Part shown: in pieces, positions 7,234 to 15,701 of the stretch
How positions within the stretch are numbered: the stretch's first letter is position 1
How the letters are laid out: the number at the start of each line of letters is the position of its first letter
NCBI GenBank assembly: GCA_964417785.1
Contig: CAYQJO010000045.1
Coordinates: 1 to 22,909 of the forward strand
Origin: DAOTUL01 sp034437435
GTDB taxonomy: Bacteria > Chloroflexota > Anaerolineae > Aggregatilineales > Phototrophicaceae
Reading direction: 5' to 3'
Length of the DNA: 22,909 nt
Notes under the pieces: generated by a model
The model's input: only the letters and a program-made list of their open reading frames with translations
Database searches by the model: none
What the model was told of the DNA's origin: nothing
Made by a program: the position numbers and the translations under genes

Positions 7234-8775
7234 ATGCGCCTGGAAGAGAAAATCGGTCAGATGTGCTTTGTGGGATTCGATGGAATCGAAGCGCCACCGC
7301 ATATTCTGGAGTGGCTGGCTGCCGGACGGATCGGCGGTGTTATCTTGTTCGCCCGCAATATCGGCACGCCGAAGCAGGTAGCGGCACTCACACAGTCACT
7401 GCACGAGGCGGCACGGTATCCGATTCTGATTGCCGTTGACCAGGAAGGCGGGACGGTCTCTCGTTTGAAGGGTAAGCCCTACACCGAGAGTCCAGGGGCA
7501 ATGGCGCTTGGCGCTGCCGACTCCGAGAGTCTGGCGGAAGACATGGCCGCCGCTGTCGGTGCGGAGTTACGGGCGATGGGCATCAACTGGAATCTGGCCC
7601 CGGTTCTGGACATCAGCCACAACATCGAGAATGCCAGTGTTGGCACGCGCTCACTCGGTGCGGATACCGACCGGGTCGGCATTCTGGGTGCGGCCCAGGT
7701 GCGAGGTCTGCGCCGTTCGGGGATTGCAGCGACCGCCAAGCATTTTCCTGGCATTGGTAACACGCGGGTCGATACGCATGTGGCGCTGGCGGTTGTGACG
7801 GGATCGCTGGATTATCTATGGCAGCATGATCTCAAACCATTTCAGGTGGCTGCTGCCGCCGGTGTCGATGTGATCATGATGAGCCATGTCCGTTTCGATG
7901 AACTGGACGCACAGTATCCGTCCACGCTGTCGCCGGTGGTGGTGCAGCAACTGCTGCGCCAGGACATCGGTTTTGATGGTGTGGCCTGCACCGACTGCAT
8001 GGAGATGAAGGCGATCACTGACAACTTCGGTGCCGGTGAGGCCGCCGTATTGGCGGCGGTTGCCGGTGTGGACATCGTTTTTCACTCCCATACGCATTAT
8101 ACGCAGACGGCGGCTTATGATGCGCTGTTGGTGGCGGCGCGGTCCGGTAGACTGCCGGAATCCCGGATTGATGAGGCGTTTGGGCGGATACAGGCGCTCA
8201 AGCAGCGCTATGCCATTACGGAACCGCCACGTCTGGATCAGATCGGCAGCACGGAACACCAGCGTATAGCGCAAAAGGCAGCGCGTGCCGGGACCGTTCT
8301 GGTGAAATCTGATCGTTCAGTCTTCCCGCTGCCAGCACGTAAACGGATCGGTCTGGTTGAGTTTGCGTCCTATATGGACTCCGAGGTGATGGAGCGCGGT
8401 GGGTTGAGCGGATTCGCCAGCCTGATTCAGGCAGCCGTTCCTGTTATTGATGTGGTATCCATACCTGCGAGTTCGGGCAAAACGGCATCCGTCGAGGATG
8501 CTCGCCAACTGGCCCAGGATGTGGATGTGTTGGTGCTGGCGACACGCAACGCCCATCTGATCCCGGAGCAAGCGCGACTGGCAGGTGTGTTGTTAGAACT
8601 GGCAGAACAGGCGATTCTGGTTTGTCTGCGCAACCCCTACGATGTCAGCATGCTGCCCGGTGCGGATACCATACTGTGTACTTGTGGCGACAGCACGCCA
8701 TCCATGCAGGCCGCCGTCGATGTTTTGACCGGGCGTTATCATCCAACCGGGCGCGTTCCCGTACCAATTTCGTAG
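7234..8775 (+). CDS. nagZ: Beta-N-acetylhexosaminidase, GH3 family, cytoplasmic type
   Basis: Removes non-reducing-end GlcNAc from GlcNAc-MurNAc or GlcNAc-anhydroMurNAc (peptides). With the ATG at 7234 it has 513 residues beginning MRLEEKIGQM, the family's usual start, and no signal peptide; in-frame TTG codons at 7210 and 7228 would only add a few polar residues. AAAGAG lies eight bases upstream. Visible motifs are AVDQEGG (67-73), KHFPGIG (169-175) followed by VDTH (179-182), which carries the Asp-His general acid/base pair typical of NagZ, and ACTDCMEMKA (251-260) with the probable nucleophile Asp254. Residues from about 340 form a second alpha/beta domain, as in Bacillus and other two-domain NagZ. 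It heads the operon. The lack of export places it in the cytoplasm, unlike B. subtilis NagZ. Confidence 0.93.
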   Translation: MRLEEKIGQMCFVGFDGIEAPPHILEWLAAGRIGGVILFARNIGTPKQVAALTQSLHEAARYPILIAVDQEGGTVSRLKGKPYTESPGAMALGAADSESLAEDMAAAVGAELRAMGINWNLAPVLDISHNIENASVGTRSLGADTDRVGILGAAQVRGLRRSGIAATAKHFPGIGNTRVDTHVALAVVTGSLDYLWQHDLKPFQVAAAAGVDVIMMSHVRFDELDAQYPSTLSPVVVQQLLRQDIGFDGVACTDCMEMKAITDNFGAGEAAVLAAVAGVDIVFHSHTHYTQTAAYDALLVAARSGRLPESRIDEAFGRIQALKQRYAITEPPRLDQIGSTEHQRIAQKAARAGTVLVKSDRSVFPLPARKRIGLVEFASYMDSEVMERGGLSGFASLIQAAVPVIDVVSIPASSGKTASVEDARQLAQDVDVLVLATRNAHLIPEQARLAGVLLELAEQAILVCLRNPYDVSMLPGADTILCTCGDSTPSMQAAVDVLTGRYHPTGRVPVPIS

Positions 8776-8806
8776 CATGGTGAACGAAGATGTGGTAAAT
8801 TCTACC

Positions 8807-8821
8807 TGTGCAATTAGCACA
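8807..8821. promoter_or_regulatory. Perfect inverted repeat TGTGC-AATTA-GCACA before the sugar-binding protein gene
   Basis: A 5+5+5 palindrome lies in the 74-base spacer between nagZ and the binding-protein gene, 28 bases before the latter's ATG. Its size and symmetry suit a dimeric repressor or activator site, or a small leader hairpin. There is no second copy in the other promoter regions of the window, so the role is unproven. Confidence 0.35.
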
Positions 8822-8849
8822 CTTTCTACTTAAACAGAGGAGAAATTTC

Positions 8850-10115
8850 ATGAAGAAGTTGCTGGTTGTTGTACTGGTTCTGGCTCTGCTGGTCGTGGGT
8901 GCCTCAGCCCAGGATGAGGAGTTGGAAGGCCAATTAGAGATTTTCTCATGGTGGGCGGGTGATGAGGGGCCTGCACTGGAAGCTTTAATCGAGCTTTACG
9001 AGGAACTGTATCCCAATGTTGATGTCGTCAATGCGACCGTGACTGGCGGCTCCGGTGTGAATGCCCGTGCGTTTCTGAAGACCCGTATGCTCGGTGGCAA
9101 CGCGCCAGACTCCTTCCAGGTGCATGCCGGTGAGGAATTGACCGGTACCTGGGTGGTGGCCGACCGTATGGAAGACCTCTCTCCCCTCTATGAGGAGCAG
9201 GGCTGGTTCGATGCTTTTCCCGAAGACCTGATCGATGAACTGACCGTTGAGGGTGGTATCTTCAGCGTGCCTGTGAACATCCATCGTTCCAACGTCATGT
9301 GGTATATCCCGGAAAATCTGGATGAGTGGGGTATTGAAGCACCGTCTACCTGGGCTGAGTTCCTGGAAGTCTGCCCGGCGATTCAGGAAAACGATGTGGT
9401 GCCGTTGGCGGTTGCTGCTGCCTGGACCGTCAATCATCTGTGGGAAAGCGTGGCGCTGAGTGTACTCGGACCCGACGGCTGGAACGGTCTCTGGGACGGT
9501 TCGCTGGACCCGGCTGGGCCGGAAATGGTCGAGGTGTGGGACACTTTCGGTCAGGTTCTGGACTGCACCAACGTCGATCAAGATGCCGCTGGCCTCTCCT
9601 GGCAGCAGGCGACTGATATGGTGATCAACGGTGACGCGGCCTTCAATGTGATGGGTGACTGGGCTGCTGGTTATCTGACCACCACACTGGAACTGGAACC
9701 AGGAGTGGATTATGGCTATGTGCCATCACCGGGTACAGAAGGTGTATTTATGTGGCTGTCCGATAGCTTTGGTCTGCCGTCTGATGCATCTAATCCCGAG
9801 AACACCCTGGCATGGTTGGAACTGCTCGGCTCGCTCGAAGGCCAGAATACATTCAACCCGCTGAAGGGTTCGATCCCGGCTCGTGTGGACGCGGTGAATG
9901 AGGCCCCCGATGCCTATAACACCTACCTGCAAGATGCCTCTGTGGACTGGAGTGAGAACACGCTGGTTGGCAGTCTGGCACATGGTACCGTTGCTAACGA
10001 GCGCTTCATGGGAGACTTCAACCAGGCGGTTGAGATTTTCCTCGCCAGCCGCAGCCCGGAAGCCGCTGCCAATGCCATGGCCGCCATCTGCAGCCAGACG
10101 GATGCCTGTGGTTAA
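8850..10115 (+). CDS. ABC sugar transporter substrate-binding protein (CUT1 type), likely amino-sugar/muropeptide saccharide receptor
   Basis: Extracytoplasmic receptor of a carbohydrate ABC importer. The ATG at 8850 follows AGAGGAG by seven bases and gives 421 residues with a clear signal peptide (MKKLLVVVLVLALLVVGASA, cleavage before Gln21). The mature protein opens with LEIFSWWAGDEGPALEALIE, the typical first strand and helix of family 1 solute-binding proteins. It contains MVINGDAAFNVMGDWAAGYL, the hinge-side motif of this group, and many surface Trp/Tyr residues suitable for stacking on sugar rings. There is no lipobox Cys. Two Cys near the C-terminus (CSQTDAC) may form a disulfide. The ligand is inferred from context: the gene lies between nagZ and the permeases in an operon for MurNAc catabolism, so GlcNAc-MurNAc, MurNAc or a related glycan is expected. 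Confidence 0.88.
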   Translation: MKKLLVVVLVLALLVVGASAQDEELEGQLEIFSWWAGDEGPALEALIELYEELYPNVDVVNATVTGGSGVNARAFLKTRMLGGNAPDSFQVHAGEELTGTWVVADRMEDLSPLYEEQGWFDAFPEDLIDELTVEGGIFSVPVNIHRSNVMWYIPENLDEWGIEAPSTWAEFLEVCPAIQENDVVPLAVAAAWTVNHLWESVALSVLGPDGWNGLWDGSLDPAGPEMVEVWDTFGQVLDCTNVDQDAAGLSWQQATDMVINGDAAFNVMGDWAAGYLTTTLELEPGVDYGYVPSPGTEGVFMWLSDSFGLPSDASNPENTLAWLELLGSLEGQNTFNPLKGSIPARVDAVNEAPDAYNTYLQDASVDWSENTLVGSLAHGTVANERFMGDFNQAVEIFLASRSPEAAANAMAAICSQTDACG

Positions 10116-10140
10116 TCGGTTTTAGACCCTGCGACACGTC

Positions 10141-10165
10141 AAGACCCCGCAGCCTGCGGGGTCTT
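10141..10165 (+). terminator. Strong hairpin after the sugar-binding protein gene (attenuator or partial terminator)
   Basis: An 11-base perfect stem (AAGACCCCGCA with TGCGGGGTCTT) closes a GCC loop, 26 bases after the stop codon of the binding-protein gene and 20 bases before the permease ATG. The tail reads GTTGTAAGG, only moderately T-rich, so termination would be partial. Such a structure commonly protects the upstream mRNA and lowers permease expression relative to binding protein. Confidence 0.7.
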
Positions 10166-10184
10166 GTTGTAAGGAGAATAGAAT

Positions 10185-11333
10185 ATGCGCGGTCGTAGAG
10201 ATCGCATGATCGCCTTCTTAATGCTGCTGCCCTCGCTGGTGTTGTTGGCGGTGTTCGTTTACGGGTTTATCGCCCAGACTGTGCAAACCTCTATGACTGA
10301 TTGGGGCGAGAATTCCGACCAACCTCCCCTCAGTCAGACTGTGGTCAAATCAAATGTGGGGCTGCAAAACTACGAAAACCTGATGACCGACCTGCTGGAA
10401 TTCACTTTTCGTAATTCGCTGGTCAATACATTTTTCTTCACACTTTTTTTTGTTTTTGGCTGTGTTGGTGTCGGGATGCTGCTGGCCCTGCTCCTGGATC
10501 AAAACATCGCTGGTGAGGGCGTTTTCAGAACGATTTTTCTTTTTCCGATGGCGCTGTCGTTTGTCGTCACCGGGACAATCTGGAACTGGATGTTGCAGCC
10601 AGAAGGCGGGATCAACATTCTGCCGGAGAAGCTGTTCGGCCTGCAACCCATTGACTTTAGCTGGACGAACAGCCGTGATTTACTGCTGCCGTTTGAATGG
10701 GGTGATGTACCTGCCTATCTGACAGTGATCGTCCTGGCAGTGATGGCGTTTATGAGCTTCAACTATGTTGTCAGCCGTCGTTGGGGCGCGATACGGGTGA
10801 TTGCGGTGGTGGCCTTACTGTTGCTGGCGGCGCTGGTGGTCGATTTCTGGGATGTGGTGTGGCTGCCGCTCGATGATCCGGAGACGGAGCAGATGATCGC
10901 GCCCAAAGGCTATAACGCTGCCCTGACCGGCATCATCCTGGCGGCGGTCTGGCAGATGTCGGGGTATACGATGGCGATGTTTCTGGCCGGTATTCGGGGT
11001 ATCCCGGAAGAACTGCGCGAGGCGGCCAAAGTGGATGGGTGTACTGAACTGGGCGTTTACTATCGCATCGTGCTGCCGCAGCTTCGCCCGGTTGTTCTGA
11101 GTGCGGTGATTGTGCTGGGGCATATCTCGCTCAAAATCTTCGACCTTGTGTTTGCCATGGCCGGTCCGGATAACGCACAGGCGGTGGTTCCCGGTTTGCT
11201 GGTGTATACACGCGGCTTCCGGGCCAACCGTTTCGCCAGCGCCAGTGCCATCGCCGTGATTATGCTGGTGCTGGTCTCGCTGGTCATCATCCCCTATCTG
11301 TGGTCGGCGCTCCGCGATAGAGAAAAATCATGA
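10185..11333 (+). CDS. Carbohydrate ABC transporter permease 1 (MalF/UgpA-like), enlarged
   Basis: Inner-membrane subunit of the CUT1 importer. The 382 residues are longer than the usual roughly 290-310. AAGGAG lies eight bases before the ATG. An N-terminal helix (10-30), a first periplasmic loop and the core helices lead to the conserved cytoplasmic EAA loop EELREAAKVDGCTELGVYYR (275-294) followed by IVLPQLRP, which docks on the ATPase. Between core helices there is an additional stretch (about 165-240) with two extra hydrophobic segments (about 177-193 and 203-220), accounting for the excess length. The stop overlaps the start of permease 2 as ATGA, showing tight coupling. No ATP-binding subunit is encoded nearby, so a shared MsiK/UgpC-type ATPase elsewhere is expected. 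Confidence 0.9.
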   Translation: MRGRRDRMIAFLMLLPSLVLLAVFVYGFIAQTVQTSMTDWGENSDQPPLSQTVVKSNVGLQNYENLMTDLLEFTFRNSLVNTFFFTLFFVFGCVGVGMLLALLLDQNIAGEGVFRTIFLFPMALSFVVTGTIWNWMLQPEGGINILPEKLFGLQPIDFSWTNSRDLLLPFEWGDVPAYLTVIVLAVMAFMSFNYVVSRRWGAIRVIAVVALLLLAALVVDFWDVVWLPLDDPETEQMIAPKGYNAALTGIILAAVWQMSGYTMAMFLAGIRGIPEELREAAKVDGCTELGVYYRIVLPQLRPVVLSAVIVLGHISLKIFDLVFAMAGPDNAQAVVPGLLVYTRGFRANRFASASAIAVIMLVLVSLVIIPYLWSALRDREKS

Positions 11334-12160
11334 CCTACGATACCCGCCGTTTGCTCCTGCGTGGACTGCTCTACGTTATACTGATCGTCGGTGCGTTGTT
11401 CTTCCTGACTCCTGTATATATGGTGGTGGTGACGGCGCTCAAAGACCCGGCGTCGATCAATCTTAACACGGCCTGGGATTTCCCGGATCGGCTCTACTGG
11501 GAGAGCTTCAGCGAAGTGGCCGAGGAGTTCGGGCCGCGTATCCGCAACAGCTTCATCCTGGTGACCTTTGCCACCGTCTTCTCGGCCATGATGGGATCAA
11601 TGAACGGCTATGTCCTGTCTAAATGGCGTATACCGGGCGAGAACATCCTGTTTCCGTTGATGCTGTTCGGCATGTTCATTCCGTATCAGGCGATCTTGAT
11701 CCCGCTGTTCCAGTTCATGGAGGATATTAACCTCTATGGCGGCCTGCCAGGGCTGATTCTGATCCATGTGGTTTATGGTCTGCCCATTACCACGCTGATC
11801 TTCCGCAATTTCTATGTGGACATCCCCGATGAAATGCTGGAAGCCGGTGCGATTGATGGTGCGGATTTCTGGCGCTTATACATCCATGTGGTCTTTCCGC
11901 TGTCGCTGCCGGGCTTCGTGGTGGTCATCATCTGGCAGTTTACGCAAATCTGGAATGAGTTCTTGTTCGCTGTCACCATGACCAACACCGACTCACAGCC
12001 GATCACCGTTGGACTGGCGCAGCTTGCCGGTGGCGAGGCGGTCAAGTGGAATCTGCCGATGGCGGGTGCCATTGTTGCGGCCCTGCCGCCGCTGATCGTA
12101 TATATCATCATGGGGCGTTACTTCATCAGGGGGCTGCTTGCCGGATCAATCAAAGGTTAA
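11330..12160 (+). CDS. Carbohydrate ABC transporter permease 2 (MalG/UgpE-like)
   Basis: Second inner-membrane subunit of the sugar importer; 276 residues is normal for the family. The N-terminal helix (about 12-33) carries the FLTPVYMVVVTALK segment common in MalG-type permeases, and the EAA loop reads EMLEAGAIDGADFWRLYIHV followed by FPLSLP. The C-terminus ends in the expected form (YFIRGLLAGSIKG). Translation is coupled to permease 1 through the ATGA overlap, and the downstream namZ start lies inside the last codons of this gene, so the transporter and the hydrolases are made from one message. Confidence 0.93.
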   Translation: MTYDTRRLLLRGLLYVILIVGALFFLTPVYMVVVTALKDPASINLNTAWDFPDRLYWESFSEVAEEFGPRIRNSFILVTFATVFSAMMGSMNGYVLSKWRIPGENILFPLMLFGMFIPYQAILIPLFQFMEDINLYGGLPGLILIHVVYGLPITTLIFRNFYVDIPDEMLEAGAIDGADFWRLYIHVVFPLSLPGFVVVIIWQFTQIWNEFLFAVTMTNTDSQPITVGLAQLAGGEAVKWNLPMAGAIVAALPPLIVYIIMGRYFIRGLLAGSIKG

Positions 12161-13310
12161 GACCGGGCTGGAAGTCCTGCGCGAGACCCGCTTCGCTCCA
12201 CTGGCGGGACTGCGTGTGGGACTTCTGACCAACCCCAGTGGCGTCGATTCGCGGCTGGTCAGCACCTACCAGATTTTTGCGGAGGCACCGCAGGTCAATC
12301 TGGTGGCGCTTTTTGGCCCGGAACATGGTGTACTGGCGACGGCACCCGATGCCGAACGGATCGAGTCGAATGTCGATCCGCGCACCGGTGTGCCAGTCCA
12401 CAGCCTGTACGGAGCGCATTATCGCCCGACGGCGGCTATGTTCGACGGTGTTGATGTGATCGTGTGCGACATCCAGGACATCGGTGTGCGTTACTACACA
12501 TACATGTGGACCATGACCCACGTTCTGGAAGCCGCCGGTGAATACGGCGTTCATGTCATGATCCTGGACCGGCCCAATCCCCTCGGCGGTGAGCGGATCG
12601 ACGGGCCGCTGTTGGATATATCGCTGCGGTCGTTAGTTGGGCGCTACCCGGTACCGATCCGGCACGGGTTGACGATGGGTGAGATGGCGCAGATGGTCAA
12701 CGCGCTCTGGAATCCGTATCCGGCGGCGTTGACCGTCATCACCTGCGAAGGTTGGCAGCGGTCGATGGGCTGGCCGGATTTGCCCTGGGTGCCGCCATCG
12801 CCGGCCATGCCCCATTTGAGTACAATCAGTCACTATGTCGGTGCCTGTCTGCTGGAAGGCACACATCTATCAGAGGGACGCGGCACGGCGCTGCCGTTTG
12901 AGATCGTTGGTGCGCCCTGGATCGATGCGCCTGACCTGGCGGATGCGCTCAACGATGAGGGTTGGCCGGGTGTGCGTTTTCGTCCGCATACATTCCGTCC
13001 GTTTGCCAGCAAGTGGGCGGGTGAGGACTGTCAGGGTGTCCAGGTCTACATCACCGACGAGTCTGTCTGGCAACCGCTGGTGGTGTGGCTGGGGGTGATC
13101 GTCACCATCCGGCGCATGTACCCTGACCACTTCGCGTGGTTGCCACCCTATAGCGCCGGTGTCGAGCCGAGTATCCAGCACTTTGACCGGCTGATTGGGA
13201 CGACTGCTGTGCGCGATCAGATCGGTGCTGGTGTGAGTTCGGGGGACATTGTGGCCGGTTGGATACACGACTTCGCCGAGCAGCGCCGACCTTACTTGCT
13301 CTATCCGTAG
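12138..13310 (+). CDS. namZ: Exo-beta-N-acetylmuramidase NamZ (DUF1343, GH171), without signal peptide
   Basis: NamZ (YbbC in Bacillus) releases MurNAc from the non-reducing end of peptidoglycan fragments. The 390 residues cover the whole family domain: VKTGLEVL at the start, VGLLTNPSGVD, LFGPEHG (58-64), TGVPVHSLYG, VCDIQDIGVRYYTY (109-122), LDRPNPLGG (143-151), and the C-terminal HFAWLPPY and PSIQHFDRLIG segments. The only upstream start that keeps VKTGLEVL is the TTG at 12138, inside the permease gene with a 23-base overlap and AGGGGG just before it. In known Bacillus and Bacteroides proteins this region is preceded by an export signal; here there is none, so the enzyme should be cytoplasmic. 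It acts together with NagZ to shorten imported glycans from the non-reducing end. Confidence 0.92.
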   Translation: MPDQSKVKTGLEVLRETRFAPLAGLRVGLLTNPSGVDSRLVSTYQIFAEAPQVNLVALFGPEHGVLATAPDAERIESNVDPRTGVPVHSLYGAHYRPTAAMFDGVDVIVCDIQDIGVRYYTYMWTMTHVLEAAGEYGVHVMILDRPNPLGGERIDGPLLDISLRSLVGRYPVPIRHGLTMGEMAQMVNALWNPYPAALTVITCEGWQRSMGWPDLPWVPPSPAMPHLSTISHYVGACLLEGTHLSEGRGTALPFEIVGAPWIDAPDLADALNDEGWPGVRFRPHTFRPFASKWAGEDCQGVQVYITDESVWQPLVVWLGVIVTIRRMYPDHFAWLPPYSAGVEPSIQHFDRLIGTTAVRDQIGAGVSSGDIVAGWIHDFAEQRRPYLLYP

Positions 13311-13320
13311 AGGAATACGT

Positions 13321-14583
13321 ATGGATCAGATTGTACAGAAGTACCTGGGACCGGTGTTCCCGGCGGCGGCGGTGGTTGTGCTGGTCGATGGTGACATGGT
13401 GGAGAATCGCGCCTGGGGCTGGATNNNNNNNNNNNNNNNNNNNNNNNNNNNNNNNNNNNNNNNNNNNNNNNNNNNNNNNNNNNNNNNNNNNNNNNNNNNN
13501 NNNNNNNNNNNNNNNNNNNNNNNNCCTGTCACGCCGGAAGCGCGATTTGATCTGGCGTCATTGACCAAACTGTTCACCATGACCGCCTTTCTATCGCTGG
13601 TGAGCGCGGCCAAGGTCGCATTAGATGATCCGCTGGTGGGTGTGGTCCCGGCGTTTGGCGCGGTTTCGCCGCGTCCCATAGATGGTGGCGTGGACCCGCA
13701 CAGTAAACAACCGCTGCCCATCGCTGACGATGTGCGCGGTCAGACGGTCGATCCAGCGACGGTCACATTCCGGCATTTGCTGACGCATACGAGTGGACTG
13801 GCGGCCTGGCGTGATGTCTACCGTGTTGTGGGGCCGCCGGCAGTCGCACCGGATCAGGTCGATCCGTTGGGACGCGAAACCCGCTGGGCGCGGGCAGTCG
13901 ATGCCTTGTGTGGCTATCCCTTTATCCGCCAGCCGGGCGAGCGGGTGGTTTACAGTGACCTGGGCCTGATGCTGCTGGGTGAGGCGGTCTCGCGTTTGCA
14001 TAATGGCGAATCGGGCCAGCTTGATGTCGCGGTTAAGGAGCGAGTCCTCAAGCCGCTGGACCTGACCGGCCCGGTCTGGAATCCAATGCGCAATGGCGTG
14101 GATCGTGCGCTGCTGCCGCCGACGGAGTACGACGCATGGCGGCAGCGCCGCTGCTGGGGTGAGGTCCACGATGAAAACGCCTACGGTGTCGGTGGGGTAG
14201 CCGGTCATGCCGGACTGTTCGCGACGGCCCGTGACGTGGCGACCTTCGGCCATTCATGGCTGGTCAATGATCCGCGTCTGGGGATTGACCCGGCGCTCAT
14301 GAACGCAGCCAAACAGGTACAGGCCGAGACCGAAGGTGAGCGGCGCGGCCTCGGCTGGATATTCAAGGCACCCGTTGGTTCTTCGATGGGCGACCGTTTT
14401 TCGCCGAATTCCTTCGGCCACACCGGCTTCACAGGGACGTCGCTGTTTATTGATCCGGAACGCCGGTTGGTGGTTGCTACCATGACCAACCGTGTCTATC
14501 CGGGGCGAGAGGTCGAAGGTATTTACGAATTCCGACGTGAACTGCACGATTGGGTGGTGGATCAATGCGTGTCGTCGGATTGA
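13321..14583 (+). CDS. AmiE-like serine hydrolase (class C beta-lactamase fold), interrupted by assembly gap
   Basis: In Bacillus the equivalent operon encodes AmiE (YbbE), a beta-lactamase-fold amidase that cuts MurNAc from the stem peptide; this gene holds the corresponding place after namZ and is most likely that amidase. The ATG at 13321 follows AGAGGA. The first 34 codons (MDQIVQKYLGPVFPAAAVVV on) precede the N run and the rest follows. Catalytic motifs are SLTK (codons 13558-13569, nucleophile Ser and general base Lys), HTSGL (near 13787), YSD (13951-13959, the YxN equivalent with Asp) and HTG (14419-14427, replacing the KTG of lactamases). The Y-S-D and HTG variants are usual in this esterase/amidase group and argue against a true beta-lactamase. 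No signal peptide. It overlaps anmK by 19 bases. A D,D-peptidase or esterase role remains possible. Confidence 0.8.
   Translation: MDQIVQKYLGPVFPAAAVVVLVDGDMVENRAWGWXXXXXXXXXXXXXXXXXXXXXXXXXXXXXXXXXXPVTPEARFDLASLTKLFTMTAFLSLVSAAKVALDDPLVGVVPAFGAVSPRPIDGGVDPHSKQPLPIADDVRGQTVDPATVTFRHLLTHTSGLAAWRDVYRVVGPPAVAPDQVDPLGRETRWARAVDALCGYPFIRQPGERVVYSDLGLMLLGEAVSRLHNGESGQLDVAVKERVLKPLDLTGPVWNPMRNGVDRALLPPTEYDAWRQRRCWGEVHDENAYGVGGVAGHAGLFATARDVATFGHSWLVNDPRLGIDPALMNAAKQVQAETEGERRGLGWIFKAPVGSSMGDRFSPNSFGHTGFTGTSLFIDPERRLVVATMTNRVYPGREVEGIYEFRRELHDWVVDQCVSSD
13425..13524. other. Assembly gap (100 N) inside the AmiE-like gene
   Basis: Exactly 100 N. The residues before it (NRAWGWI) and after it (PVTPEARFDLASLTK) lie close together in related serine hydrolases, usually with about 5-12 residues between. 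The true missing sequence is therefore probably shorter than 100 bases. The reading frame staying open across the filler is chance and does not show that the gene is intact. Confidence 0.9.
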
Positions 14584-15701
14584 TTTCGGGGACGTCTGCG
14601 GATGGCATTGACGCAGCTTTGTGCGAGATCGACGGCCTGCCACCGGACGTTCATGTCAAGATTCTGCATGGCGAGACGATACCTTATGACGATGCATTAC
14701 GCCATCGCCTGCTGGCACCAAAAGATTTGGACGCGCAGGATATTTGCCGTCTGAATGTGGACCTGGGAGAGGCGTTCGCGGCGGCGGCACAAACCGTGAT
14801 GGATGATGCGGCGCTGATAGGCTCACACGGACAGACCATCTGGCACGACGTACAGGACGATGGGCGTGTTTACGCGACGTTGCAACTGGGCGAAGCCGCC
14901 ATCATCGCTGAGCGCACCGGCCTCACGACCGTCAGTGACTTTCGCCCGCGTGATGTGGCCGCCGGTGGGCAGGGTGCGCCGCTGACCGCTTATGCCGATT
15001 GGCTGCTGCTGCGCCATCCATCACGGACACGGGCGGTGCAGAATATCGGCGGTATCGCCAATGTGACCTATCTGCCGCCGCTTTCGGAATCCGATGCGCT
15101 GCCGCTGGCCTTCGATACGGGTCCGGGCAATTCCGCGATTGACGCGGCTGTGACCCTTCTGACGCAAGGAACCTACACTTACGATCAGGACGGTAAACGA
15201 GCGACCAGAGGCACCGTCCGCGAGATTTGGTTGGAGTTGTTGTTGCGCGACTCATACTATGAACAGCCGCCGCCAAAGTCTACGGGGCGTGAACGTTTTG
15301 GCTTTGATTGGGTGGCGAATCTGATTCAGGCGTTCCGTTACAACCGTCAGGACGGCTTCGACCTGATCGCAACCCTGACGGCGCTGACAGCACACACCAT
15401 TGCGGACGCCTACCGGCGCTTCTTGCCACGCCTACCCGATGAGATGATCGTCGGAGGTGGCGGGGCGCACAATCCGACTCTCATGCGTATGCTGCGTGAG
15501 ATGCTGCCGGAAGTCGATATTCTGTCGCATGAAGAAGTCGGCATGGACAGCGATTTCAAGGAGGCGATGGTGTTTGCGCTGCTGGCCTATCTTACGCTTC
15601 ACGGTCTGCCCGGTACGCTGCCGGGGCTAACAGGTGCCGATTATGCTGCGATTCTGGGCCAGATTACACCGGGGAGGGGTTTCCATGTACATTGGGATTG
15701 A
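14565..15701 (+). CDS. anmK: Anhydro-N-acetylmuramic acid kinase
   Basis: Converts 1,6-anhydro-MurNAc plus ATP and water to MurNAc-6-phosphate, opening the anhydro ring and phosphorylating in one step. The 378 residues match the family size. Motifs are GLISGTSADGID (5-16, phosphate-binding loop of the ASKHA fold), SHGQT (87-91), DFRPRDVAAGGQGAPL (125-140), NIGGIANVT (160-168), FDTGPGN (183-189) and the adenine-side GGGGAHNPTLM near the C-terminus. The ATG at 14565, with GGTGG upstream, gives the standard MRVVGLISGT start and overlaps the hydrolase gene by 19 bases. Its presence implies that the cell handles anhydro-muropeptides, the products of lytic transglycosylases, besides hydrolytic MurNAc fragments. 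Product goes to MurQ, two genes downstream. Confidence 0.96.
   Translation: MRVVGLISGTSADGIDAALCEIDGLPPDVHVKILHGETIPYDDALRHRLLAPKDLDAQDICRLNVDLGEAFAAAAQTVMDDAALIGSHGQTIWHDVQDDGRVYATLQLGEAAIIAERTGLTTVSDFRPRDVAAGGQGAPLTAYADWLLLRHPSRTRAVQNIGGIANVTYLPPLSESDALPLAFDTGPGNSAIDAAVTLLTQGTYTYDQDGKRATRGTVREIWLELLLRDSYYEQPPPKSTGRERFGFDWVANLIQAFRYNRQDGFDLIATLTALTAHTIADAYRRFLPRLPDEMIVGGGGAHNPTLMRMLREMLPEVDILSHEEVGMDSDFKEAMVFALLAYLTLHGLPGTLPGLTGADYAAILGQITPGRGFHVHWD

Noticed and set aside
13249..13320. Upstream extension of the AmiE-like gene to an alternative start at 13249
   Set aside because: It would overlap the end of namZ by over 60 bases and add no conserved residues; the ATG at 13321 has a ribosome site directly before it.
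13321..14583. True beta-lactamase (antibiotic resistance)
   Set aside because: YSD and HTG replace the YxN and KTG of class C lactamases, there is no signal peptide, and the operon context is peptidoglycan salvage.
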